Shown: piece by piece, positions 1-6,953 of the stretch
Numbering within the stretch: the stretch's first letter is position 1
Layout: the number at the start of each line of letters is the position of its first letter
From: Mesorhizobium onobrychidis
GTDB lineage: Bacteria > Pseudomonadota > Alphaproteobacteria > Rhizobiales > Rhizobiaceae
Length of the DNA stretch: 64,000 nucleotides
Reading direction: 5' to 3'
Assembly (NCBI RefSeq): GCF_024707545.1
Contig: NZ_CP062229.1
Coordinates: forward strand, 3,639,501-3,703,500
Notes under the pieces: model-generated
Seen by the model: only the letters and a program-made list of their open reading frames with translations
Database searches by the model: none
Told to the model about the DNA's origin: nothing
Translations under genes and position numbers: made by a program

Positions 1-96
1 ATTGGAAAGGCGCCAGATATTGAGACGGCAGTTTATGCTGCCGAGTGCATGGGACCGGGCTACGTGGCAGGCACTTGGGCATACTGCGTCGCCTGA
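1..96 (+). CDS. C-terminal fragment of an unidentified protein
   Basis: The first reading frame is open from the window edge to a TGA at 94-96 and encodes about 31 residues ending in GYVAGTWAYCVA. A strong intrinsic terminator starts 22 bases later, which is what one expects just after a gene. The product is not recognisable from this tail, and the start lies outside the window. It could be a chance open frame, so confidence is modest. Confidence 0.4.
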   Translation: MGKAPDIETAVYAAECMGPGYVAGTWAYCVA

Positions 97-113
97 CCGC
101 CTCGCACCGCAAC

Positions 114-452
114 CTAGAAACCTCGCTTCGGCGGGGTTTTTCGTTGAGGGAAGCGTTGCGGAGAAACTGAAGGGTAATGCGCCAGTTCCTTAGAAGGACC
201 AGCCTCGGCTGCCAGTTCTGAAGAAGACGACGGTAGGCCAACCTCACCGAGCCACTCGTCGTAGTGATGGTTTAAGGCGAACAACAACTCGTCTGGCTTG
301 TTGATACCGCTTTGGAATAACTCGATAATTTGACGGCCAAGACGCCTCCTGGCCGGATCGCCAACTGCTATCCCGGCCTGATGGCAATAATCGTCGACCA
401 CCGCGGCAAGCATTGAAAGCTGCGCTGGATCCGTTGCGCGGTTGAAGGTCAT
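114..452 (-). CDS. Conserved-type hypothetical protein, about 112 aa
   Basis: The frame starts at an ATG at 452 behind GGAGAAGCGAT, a good ribosome-binding site. It encodes a soluble, mostly helical protein (VVDDYCHQAG, ARRRLGRQIIELFQSG, LLFALNHHYDEWLG). I do not recognise a named domain; this type of small acidic helical protein is common in rhizobia. The last 20 or so residues (PQRKTPPKRGF) run into the terminator hairpin at 118-141 and look like read-through into non-coding sequence. The gene may therefore have lost an earlier stop, or it may naturally end inside its own terminator. No partner gene is adjacent. Confidence 0.65.
   Translation of the reverse strand: MTFNRATDPAQLSMLAAVVDDYCHQAGIAVGDPARRRLGRQIIELFQSGINKPDELLFALNHHYDEWLGEVGLPSSSSELAAEAGPSKELAHYPSVSPQRFPQRKTPPKRGF
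118..141 (+). terminator. Intrinsic terminator with UUCG loop
   Basis: CCTCGC (121-126), a TTCG tetraloop and GCGGGG (131-136) form a stem with one G-U pair, extended by AAA/TTT and followed by a T run at 137-141. It fits the gene fragment ending at 96. The flanking A/T tracts let it work in both directions, so it may also serve the leftward gene whose stop codon overlaps it. Confidence 0.75.
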
Positions 453-795
453 ATCGCTTCTCCCTTTGTTTGGGCGAAAGCGTGGTGATCTCTTCCAATC
501 GACGGCTTGCCGTTAATGTGCGGGCGACTTCCGTTATATAGTGTGTCGGTTTGGTACATACGAGTCGCAGCGTCAACCTAACGCAACGTCAGGTTGCGGC
601 AACCGCGAATGATGGTCAATGCACAGGAAACGAACCTAAACGCGTGGCGCTTGAACACTGCGCCGGTTCCCGAAGGACACAATTCGTCATTACCGCCGTG
701 ATCCCGATTCACCATAGTCTCAAGTCGGGCGCGGCGGTGAACCGTTTTCGGCAACACCGATGCCGGCGGCTCAGGCAACATCTGCCGCGTCCACC

Positions 796-818
796 AGCCC
801 GCCTCGCGCGGGCTTTTT
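796..818 (+). terminator. Orphan intrinsic terminator in a gene-free stretch
   Basis: AGCCCGC (796-802) pairs with GCGGGCT (808-814) around a 5-base loop, followed by five T. No convincing coding region lies upstream on the same strand between 453 and 795. It may end an unannotated small RNA. The rest of 453-970 holds only the hairpin CAACCT/AGGTTG near 574-596 and the GTTGC repeats described next. Confidence 0.5.
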
Positions 819-826
819 GGTTTTGT

Positions 827-952
827 GTTGCGTCTGTGTTGCATGGACTGAATTGCAACACGTTGCAAAGCGCGGAAATGCGCGGAATATGTTGCAACGT
901 GTTGCGCTAAGCCTGGTAAACCGATCTGAGTCTAAGTATTTGAAATTGTTGC
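827..952. repeat. Cluster of GTTGC/GCAAC motifs with a 14-bp perfect inverted repeat
   Basis: GTTGC occurs at 827, 838 and 948. Between them, 855-868 (GCAACACGTTGCAA) and 892-905 (TTGCAACGTGTTGC) are perfect reverse complements separated by 23 bases. The cluster sits just downstream of the corrinoid protein stop codon. It could be a multi-site operator, a hairpin protecting the 3' end of the mRNA, or a decayed repeat. No T run follows in either direction, so it is not a classical terminator. Confidence 0.45.
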
Positions 953-970
953 ATGAAATCGTTAAAAAGC

Positions 971-1669
971 TCAGGCCGAAGCGCGGACGTTGTGCTTGCG
1001 CTTCATGAAGTCCTTGGCGGTCTCGACCGCCACCGCCGCGTCGCGGCAATAGGCGTCGGCGCCGACTGCCTTGCCGAACTCCTCGTTGAGCGGCGCGCCG
1101 CCGACCAGCACGACATAGTCGTCGCGGATGCCCTTTTCCTTCATCGTATCGATGACCACCTTCATGTAGGGCATGGTCGTCGTCAGCAGCGCCGACATGC
1201 CGATGATGTCGGGCTGGTGCTGCTCGATGGCGTCGAGATATTTTTCCACCGCATTGTTGATGCCGAGGTCGATGACGTCGAAGCCGGCGCCCTCCATCAT
1301 CATGCCGACAAGGTTCTTGCCGATGTCGTGGATGTCGCCCTTGACGGTGCCGATCACCATCTTGCCCTGCTTTGGCGCGCCGGTGGCGACGAGCAGCGGA
1401 CGCAGGATGAACATGCCCGCCTTCATCGCGTTGGCCGACAACAGCACTTCCGGCACGAACAGGATGCCGTCGCGAAAGTCCTCGCCGACGATGCGCATGC
1501 CTTCGACCAGCGCCTCGGTCAGCACCTTGTAAGGCGCCCAGCCGCGCTCGAGAAGGATGTTGGTGCCTTCCTCGATCTCTTCCTTCAGCCCGTCATAAAG
1601 ATCGTCGTGCATCTGCTGCACGAGCTCGTCGTCGGAAAGCTCGGAAAGGATGATCTCGTCGTCGGCCAT
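971..1669 (-). CDS. Methyl-accepting corrinoid protein (MttC/MtgC type)
   Basis: This 232-aa cytoplasmic protein carries the cobamide that shuttles a methyl group between a substrate methyltransferase and the next acceptor. The N-terminal helical cap (about 1-90, Met-synthase B12-binding type) precedes the Rossmann-like B12 domain with the DxHxxG signature at D112, H114 and G117, where His is the lower cobalt ligand. An SALL stretch and a VLVGG loop follow, as usual. I chose the ATG at 1669, with AAGGAG 11 bases upstream, over a GTG at 1693. It is divergent from the MttB gene at 1940 and shares its 270-bp control region. Length and motifs fit MttC, MtgC and MtbC-like proteins. The exact substrate cannot be read from it. 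Confidence 0.93.
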   Translation of the reverse strand: MADDEIILSELSDDELVQQMHDDLYDGLKEEIEEGTNILLERGWAPYKVLTEALVEGMRIVGEDFRDGILFVPEVLLSANAMKAGMFILRPLLVATGAPKQGKMVIGTVKGDIHDIGKNLVGMMMEGAGFDVIDLGINNAVEKYLDAIEQHQPDIIGMSALLTTTMPYMKVVIDTMKEKGIRDDYVVLVGGAPLNEEFGKAVGADAYCRDAAVAVETAKDFMKRKHNVRASA

Positions 1670-1762
1670 TTTTAATCCAGCTCCTTGCCGCACGGATACA
1701 GTTGCGGGGCCTCAAATATCACGTCAATACCTAACCCGCTACAGGCTTGCGTCCATAGCTGA

Positions 1763-1780
1763 TTTGCGACTTCCCGCAAA
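1763..1780. promoter_or_regulatory. Palindrome in the divergent mttB/corrinoid control region
   Basis: TTTGCG-ACTTCC-CGCAAA is a perfect 6-bp inverted repeat with a 6-base spacer, midway between the divergent starts at 1669 and 1940. A related half site, TTTTGCGACA, lies near 1819. A dimeric regulator could bind here; the XRE protein at 10320-11162 is one candidate. This is inference from symmetry and position only. Confidence 0.35.
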
Positions 1781-1939
1781 AGGAAAGCGACTGCAAATCT
1801 ATTGGAATTCTTGTCGATTTTGCGACAGGCGTTGGCGCTGGCGGGCCGTTTCGAATAGGGTGCATGACTACGATCCGGCCAGAAGCCGCGATATGCGGCC
1901 GTAACAATTGCGCCAGAACAAAGTCAGGGAAGAACGATC

Positions 1940-3514
1940 ATGAGTGAGAACGCGCCGGTCGACCAGGAAGCGTCAAACGCGCGGCGCGGACGCGCCGCCA
2001 GCGGTGGCGCCGCTGCCCGGCGGGCGGCGCGCTCGGGTGGCGGCCCCGGCACCCAGCTCACCTACATCAAGCGCAAGATCAACGTCTATGAGGTGCTGGA
2101 CGAGGAAGGGCTGGCGCTGATCGAGAAGAACACTGACACGGTGCTCGAGGAGATCGGCATCATCTTTCGCGACGACGCCGAGGCGCTGCAACTCTGGAAA
2201 GAAGCCGGCGCCGACGTCAAGGGCGAGCGCGTGCATTTCCCGAAGGGGCTCTGCCGCTCACTTTTGAAAACCGCGCCGTCCGTCTATACCCAGCATGCCC
2301 GCAATGCAGAACGTTCGGTGCAGATCGGCGGCAACGCCACGGTCTTCGCGCCGGTCTACGGCCCGCCCTTCGTGCGCGACCTCGATGGCGTCAGGCGCTA
2401 TGCGACGATCGAGGATTTCCAGAATTTCGTGAAGCTCGCCTATATGGCGCCGTCGATCCACCATTCGGGCGGCACGGTGTGCGAGCCGGTCGACGTGCCG
2501 GTCAACAAGCGCCATCTCGACATGATCTACAGCCACATCAAATATTCGGACAAGCCGTTTATGGGCTCGGTCACCGCGCCGGAGCGCGCCGAAGACACGG
2601 TTGCGATGGCCAAGATCGTGTTCGGCGACGATTTCGTCGAGAACAACACGGTGCTGACCAGCCTGATCAACGCCAACTCGCCGATGGTGTTCGACGAGAC
2701 CATGCTGGGCGCGCTGAAAGTCTATTCGCGCCACAACCAGGCCTGTATCGTCACGCCGTTCATTCTCGCCGGCGCAATGAGCCCGGTGACGGTCGCCGGC
2801 ACGCTGACCCAGGTCCTGGCCGAAGTGCTGGCCGGCGCGTCGTTCACGCAGCTGATCCGGCCGGGCGCGCCGGTGCTGTTCGGCACCTTCGCCTCGTCGA
2901 TTTCGATGCAGTCGGGCGCGCCGACCTTCGGCACGCCGGAGCCGTCGCTCGTCTCTTATGGTGCGGCGCAACTCGCCCGCCGGCTTGGCCTGCCGTTCCG
3001 CACCGGCGGCTCGCTGTGTGCTTCGAAGATACCGGACGCGCAGGCGGCTTATGAGAGCGCCAACACACTGAACTCGACGATCCTCGCCGGCACCAACTTC
3101 GTGCTGCACTCGGCCGGCTGGCTCGAGGGCGGGCTCGCCTCCTGCTACGAAAAATTCATGATGGACATCGACCAGCTCGGCATGACGCAGAAGTTCTCGG
3201 AAGGCGTCGACCTGTCGGAGAACGGCCAGGCGATGGATGCCATTCGCCAGGTCGGTCCGGGCAGCCACTATCTCGGCTGTGATCACACCCAGGCCAATTT
3301 TCAGACCGCCTTCTACCGTTCCAATATTGCCGACAACAATTCCTACGAGCAGTGGCTGGCCGAGGGCGAAAAAACCGCACCGCAGCGCGCCAACGAACTC
3401 GCTCGCCGCTGGTTGGAAAGCTACGAGGCGCCGCATCTCGATCAGGGCATCGACGATGGGCTGAAGGAGTTCATCGCCAGGAAGAAGGCATCGATGGCCG
3501 ACGCCTTCACCTGA
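1940..3514 (+). CDS. MttB-family (non-pyrrolysine) methyltransferase 1
   Basis: This 524-aa protein belongs to the trimethylamine methyltransferase (MttB, COG5598) superfamily. Members lacking pyrrolysine demethylate quaternary amines such as glycine betaine, proline betaine or carnitine and pass the methyl to a corrinoid protein. The MttB TIM-barrel covers about residues 45-520 with typical stretches (SINMQ-like SSISMQSGAPTFGTPE, AGWLEGGLASCYEKF, HYLGCDHTQANFQTAFYRS). No in-frame TAG is used, so it is a non-Pyl form. The first 40 residues are an Arg/Ala/Gly-rich tail, also present in the second MttB copy at 19177. The ATG follows AGGGAAGAACGATC. It is divergent from the corrinoid gene, which probably encodes its partner. 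The substrate is inferred only as a methylated amine or betaine. Confidence 0.94.
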   Translation: MSENAPVDQEASNARRGRAASGGAAARRAARSGGGPGTQLTYIKRKINVYEVLDEEGLALIEKNTDTVLEEIGIIFRDDAEALQLWKEAGADVKGERVHFPKGLCRSLLKTAPSVYTQHARNAERSVQIGGNATVFAPVYGPPFVRDLDGVRRYATIEDFQNFVKLAYMAPSIHHSGGTVCEPVDVPVNKRHLDMIYSHIKYSDKPFMGSVTAPERAEDTVAMAKIVFGDDFVENNTVLTSLINANSPMVFDETMLGALKVYSRHNQACIVTPFILAGAMSPVTVAGTLTQVLAEVLAGASFTQLIRPGAPVLFGTFASSISMQSGAPTFGTPEPSLVSYGAAQLARRLGLPFRTGGSLCASKIPDAQAAYESANTLNSTILAGTNFVLHSAGWLEGGLASCYEKFMMDIDQLGMTQKFSEGVDLSENGQAMDAIRQVGPGSHYLGCDHTQANFQTAFYRSNIADNNSYEQWLAEGEKTAPQRANELARRWLESYEAPHLDQGIDDGLKEFIARKKASMADAFT

Positions 3515-3603
3515 AAGGAGCCCGAGTCAGGCGGGGCTAAAGTCGCCAACATCATCCACAAGGAAGTCTGGCGGAGCGCCTTCTCCGATCCGGACAGGAA
3601 GGG

Positions 3604-4293
3604 ATGATCCTTGAGCGCAGCATGATCGAAGATATAGCGGCAGCGCTTTCCACTCACGGCTTCATCCTGCGCGGCGGCTTCAATTTCGCAACCAGTGACC
3701 CGCCTCCGTCTGGCCCGTCCGGCGCTGCCGCCAGATCCGTGCTGCTGGTGGGGCAGGCGGGCGCTGCACCTTGGCCGCATTTCCTGCGCTGGCGGGAGAG
3801 TCAATTGCAGACCGTTGCCAATCCGCTCGATACATGGTCTCGCGAAGTGATCGGCGCGGTGGCGAACGACTTCGGCGCGCGTCCCGTGTCACCATCCGAC
3901 AAGCCATATCTGCCGTTCCAGCAATGGGCGGTGCGGGCGGAGGGCTTGCGGCCGTCGCCGCTCGGCATCCTCATGCATCCGCAATTCGGGCTCTGGCACG
4001 CCTATCGCGGCGCGCTGCTGTTCGAGGACGAGATTGAGCTTCCGGAACCTCGCGACGTGATTCACCTTTGCGATGCATGTGTCGACAAACCGTGCCTGAA
4101 ATCCTGTCCGGTCGACGCCTATTCTGCGGATGGTTTCGCGCATGAAACTTGTCTGGCGCATGTGCGTGGGCAAAGCGGCGCGCCGTGCCGAACCGGCGGC
4201 TGCCTCGACCGCAACGCCTGTCCCTACGGCACGGCCTATCGCTATCCGCCAGAGGTTCAGGCCTTTCACATGGCCGCGTTCGCGGGTCTGTAG
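3604..4293 (+). CDS. 4Fe-4S ferredoxin-type protein, QueG-like C-terminus
   Basis: This 229-aa cytoplasmic protein has a C-terminal iron-sulfur module. The segment LCDACVDKPCLKSCP gives CxxCxxxxCxxxCP, followed by further cysteines at CLAHV, APCRTGGC and NACP, enough for two clusters. The layout resembles the ferredoxin domain of epoxyqueuosine reductase, but the N-terminal 130 residues are not clearly QueG. It lies 89 bp after the MttB gene on the same strand. Corrinoid methyltransferase systems need a low-potential electron donor to rescue oxidised cobalt, so a reductive activation role is an attractive inference. The start at 3604 has AGGAAGGG next to it; an ATG at 3622 is possible. Confidence 0.85.
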   Translation: MILERSMIEDIAAALSTHGFILRGGFNFATSDPPPSGPSGAAARSVLLVGQAGAAPWPHFLRWRESQLQTVANPLDTWSREVIGAVANDFGARPVSPSDKPYLPFQQWAVRAEGLRPSPLGILMHPQFGLWHAYRGALLFEDEIELPEPRDVIHLCDACVDKPCLKSCPVDAYSADGFAHETCLAHVRGQSGAPCRTGGCLDRNACPYGTAYRYPPEVQAFHMAAFAGL

Positions 4294-4396
4294 CACCGCC
4301 AAATGCCGCACGAATCTTGAATGAGGCTGCCTCATTACGACTTGCCCTGTTGGCCTGCGCGGATATGTATCGCACGTCAAATCAAAGGAGTGGGTG

Positions 4397-5128
4397 ATGG
4401 CGAAGCGGGACATTCAGATCAAAACCAGCGACGGCTTGGCAAAAGCCGGGCTGTTCCGCTCGGCGGCCCCGGCCAAGGCCGCTATCATCCTCTATATGGA
4501 CGCTTTTGGCCCTCGGCCGGCGCTCGACCAAATGGCGGAACGGCTTGCAGGCGGCAATTACGCGGTATTGGTCCCGGACCTTTTCTACCGCAACAGGCCC
4601 TATGGCCCTTTCGAGGCCAAGACCGCCTTCAGCGACGAGAACCGCAAAGCTGTCATCACGGATCTCCTCAGCGGCACGACGCAGGACATGACCATCCGCG
4701 ACAGCGGCGCTTTCCTCGATCCGCTCGATGCCGAAGGGCCTGACCGGACCGGTCGGCACCGTCGGCTATTGCATGGGCGGAGCGCGGGCGCTGAACGCCG
4801 CCGCGACCTATCCCGACCGCATCGTTGCCGCGGCCAGTTTCCATGGCGGCAATCTGGCGAGCGATGCCGCCGACAGCCCGCACGGGAAGCTGCGTGGATC
4901 AAGGCGCGGGTCTATGTCGGCACTGCGGGTGTTGATAGAAGTTTTCCGCGGGAGCAGGCTGCGCGCCTGGCCGAAGCGCTGCGCGCGGCTGAAGTCGACC
5001 ATGTCATCGAGAACTATGCCGGCATGGCGCATGGCTGGTGCATGCAGGACCACAGCGCCTTCGATGCGGCCGATGCCGAGCGCCACTGGAAACGATTGGC
5101 GACGCTATTCGCGGAAACGCTGGGCTAG
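4397..5128 (+). pseudogene. Dienelactone hydrolase family gene with two compensating frameshifts
   Basis: The ATG at 4397 follows AAAGGAG. The first ~110 residues are a normal alpha/beta hydrolase start of the dienelactone hydrolase family (IILYMDAFGPRPALDQMAERL, YAVLVPDLFYR). From about 4728 the homologous sequence continues one base out of frame and contains the nucleophile motif VGYCMGGARA. Near 4880-4895 it returns to the first frame for IKARVYVGTAGVD and the catalytic-His region GMAHGW. One base is gained and later one is lost, so the overall length stays normal. As written, the product lacks its nucleophilic Cys and would be inactive. Paired single-base errors in the assembly are an equally good explanation. 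The intact enzyme would hydrolyse a small ester or lactone. Confidence 0.75.
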
Positions 5129-5201
5129 GCTCGCCGGAGCCGGCGACATAGTCTTGAAACATAGCTCCTGAATACCGGCGGCAGTCGTTTGATCAGGGGG
5201 C

Positions 5202-6296
5202 ATGATGCGGGTTTCTCTCAGGAGCAAGATTCTAGGCTTTTGCCTGTTGACCAGCGCGATGGTCCTGCCAGCCTTTGCCGATCAAGCAAAATGTTCCTGC
5301 CGGAACCTGCGCAGCGTTCAGGAAGAACTGAAGAACGCCGAGTATGAGGCGGTGTTCTTCGCCGATATGGCGGCGAAGCTCAAGGCAGTCGAGGATCCGC
5401 TGATCGAGGCGCACAAGAACCCGATCCATCCCGATTCAGATGTTAACATCCAGGACCGATCGTCCAGGGCGCGCGCCGACATCATGCGCACGTTCAAGCT
5501 TCCTCACAACCCGGCCCACGGCTACTCGGGGCCTTTGACCGTGGACATGAAGTTTGGCAGCTGCGAGCAGAAGCCGGCCGATCTCGAGGCACTGCGCGCC
5601 GGCTCGCAGTGCAAGGAGATCGCCGACATCACGCTGGCTCACGAGGCCGCGCACCGGGAGAGATGCGCAAGGGAAACCGCTGCGGTCTATTGGGACAGGT
5701 TGCCCAGTCAGATCGCCGCCGAAGAAGCCGAACGTTATCGGGCGCAGGCCAACGCCATGCGGGCGCAACTCAAGCGCATCGTGGACGAGGGGACAGTCAT
5801 CGTGGAAGCGAAGATGGAGCCCCGCGTCAAGGGCCCCCAGTTCGATGTCACCTATTCCTATGTGATGCCGTCCATCGAGATGGAGGGCAAGAGCTCGCCT
5901 GGGTCGGATAGTTGGACAGTGAACGGAAAGGGCAAACAATCAGGCAAGATCAAAAACATGAAGATTGGCGGCATGACCTGCAAATCGAGCGGGCAGCTCA
6001 ACGACGACATCGACATGGCTTTGGATACGGATGGCTTCGTTATGAACCTCAAGAGCAAGTCGACAGGCCGACCCGGCGACATAAAGGTTCGCTGCAGGGG
6101 CGGTTACGGCATGTCGATGCGTCCTCAAGGCGAAGTCGGCAGCGGCGAGGTGTTTGCAGCGGAACGCTTCGAGAGCGAGGCGGACATCACGCAAGATGTC
6201 AGCACGATGCCGTTTGCCAAGATCGTGACACAGGGCGGCATGTCGGTCAGCGGCAACCACACGGTCACCGTGCGCCTGGTCTGTCCCGGAGAGTGA
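5202..6296 (+). CDS. Secreted protein with HExxH motif, unknown family
   Basis: The 364-aa product has a clear signal peptide (basic start, hydrophobic ILGFCLLTSAMVLP, cleavage after AFA). It is then cysteine-containing and periplasmic or secreted. At about residues 148-155 it reads LAHEAAHRERC, which matches the HExxH zinc-binding motif of zincin metalloproteases. It is followed by a helical stretch (AAEEAERYRAQANAMRAQLKRI) and a C-terminal half rich in beta strands with paired cysteines. I do not recognise a named family, and the motif alone does not prove protease activity. It lies 91 bp before a sigma factor gene on the same strand and may belong to the same unit. AGGGGG precedes tandem ATGs. 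Confidence 0.8.
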   Translation: MMRVSLRSKILGFCLLTSAMVLPAFADQAKCSCRNLRSVQEELKNAEYEAVFFADMAAKLKAVEDPLIEAHKNPIHPDSDVNIQDRSSRARADIMRTFKLPHNPAHGYSGPLTVDMKFGSCEQKPADLEALRAGSQCKEIADITLAHEAAHRERCARETAAVYWDRLPSQIAAEEAERYRAQANAMRAQLKRIVDEGTVIVEAKMEPRVKGPQFDVTYSYVMPSIEMEGKSSPGSDSWTVNGKGKQSGKIKNMKIGGMTCKSSGQLNDDIDMALDTDGFVMNLKSKSTGRPGDIKVRCRGGYGMSMRPQGEVGSGEVFAAERFESEADITQDVSTMPFAKIVTQGGMSVSGNHTVTVRLVCPGE

Positions 6297-6387
6297 GGAG
6301 CACCCATGGTTGGTGTTCTCGAAGGCGGTTTGTCTTTTTCTTTCCACCACCCCAAGGAATTGCCATTAGCCTTCGTCCAACAGGCAA

Positions 6388-6951
6388 ATGATGGCGCTGA
6401 TGCTGGATGAAAGCGAAGCCTCCGACGCCGAACTGATCGGGCGGGCGAAGGGTGGAGACAGGAGGGCTTTCGGCAAATTGCTCGAAAGACACTATGATTT
6501 CGTCTATCGCGCCGCCTATCGCTGGTGCGGGAAAAAGGCCGACGCCGAGGATATCACCCAGGAAGTCTGCGTCCGGCTCGGCCGGGCGATCCGCGACTAT
6601 CATGGCAGCGGCGCCTTCACCACCTGGCTCTACACCATGACGCTGAATGCGGCACGCGACATGATGCGCAAGACCGTCCGCGAGACGGTCAAGACCGAAG
6701 CCTACGGCGCTTATGAGCTGATCGCGGGAGAAAGCCCGAACGAACCCGAAGATCCGGCCGAGGCGCTTTGGGCGGCGGTGCGTATGCTGCCGGGCAAGCA
6801 GCGCGACGCAGTGCTGCTCGTCTATGGCGAAGGGCTGAGCCACGCAGCCACCGCCGAGGCGATGGGCATCTCGGAGACGACGGTTTCTTGGCACATCCAT
6901 GAAGCGAAGAAACGGCTGGAGACGCTCATGCGTTCAGCCGGGGAAGTGTGA
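6388..6951 (+). CDS. ECF-type RNA polymerase sigma factor
   Basis: This 187-aa protein has sigma region 2 (FGKLLERHYDFVYRAAYRWCGKKADAEDITQEVCVRLGRAI) and, after a linker, sigma region 4 (MLPGKQRDAVLLVYGEGLSHAATAEAMGISETTVSWHIHEAKKRL), the ECF/sigma-70 family 4 layout. It directs transcription of a small regulon, probably including its own operon. Its stop codon is 2 bases before the ATG of the VWA protein gene, so the two are translationally linked, a common arrangement for a sigma factor and its membrane regulator. The ribosome-binding site is weak and two ATGs in tandem are possible starts. Confidence 0.93.
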   Translation: MMALMLDESEASDAELIGRAKGGDRRAFGKLLERHYDFVYRAAYRWCGKKADAEDITQEVCVRLGRAIRDYHGSGAFTTWLYTMTLNAARDMMRKTVRETVKTEAYGAYELIAGESPNEPEDPAEALWAAVRMLPGKQRDAVLLVYGEGLSHAATAEAMGISETTVSWHIHEAKKRLETLMRSAGEV

Positions 6952-6953
6952 TC

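Noticed and set aside
1670..1939. Cobalamin riboswitch before the corrinoid or MttB gene
   Set aside because: No GCCACTG B12-box or related conserved core is visible here or before cobQ.
1940..3514. Pyrrolysine in MttB
   Set aside because: The frame is uninterrupted by TAG and no pyl genes are present in the window.
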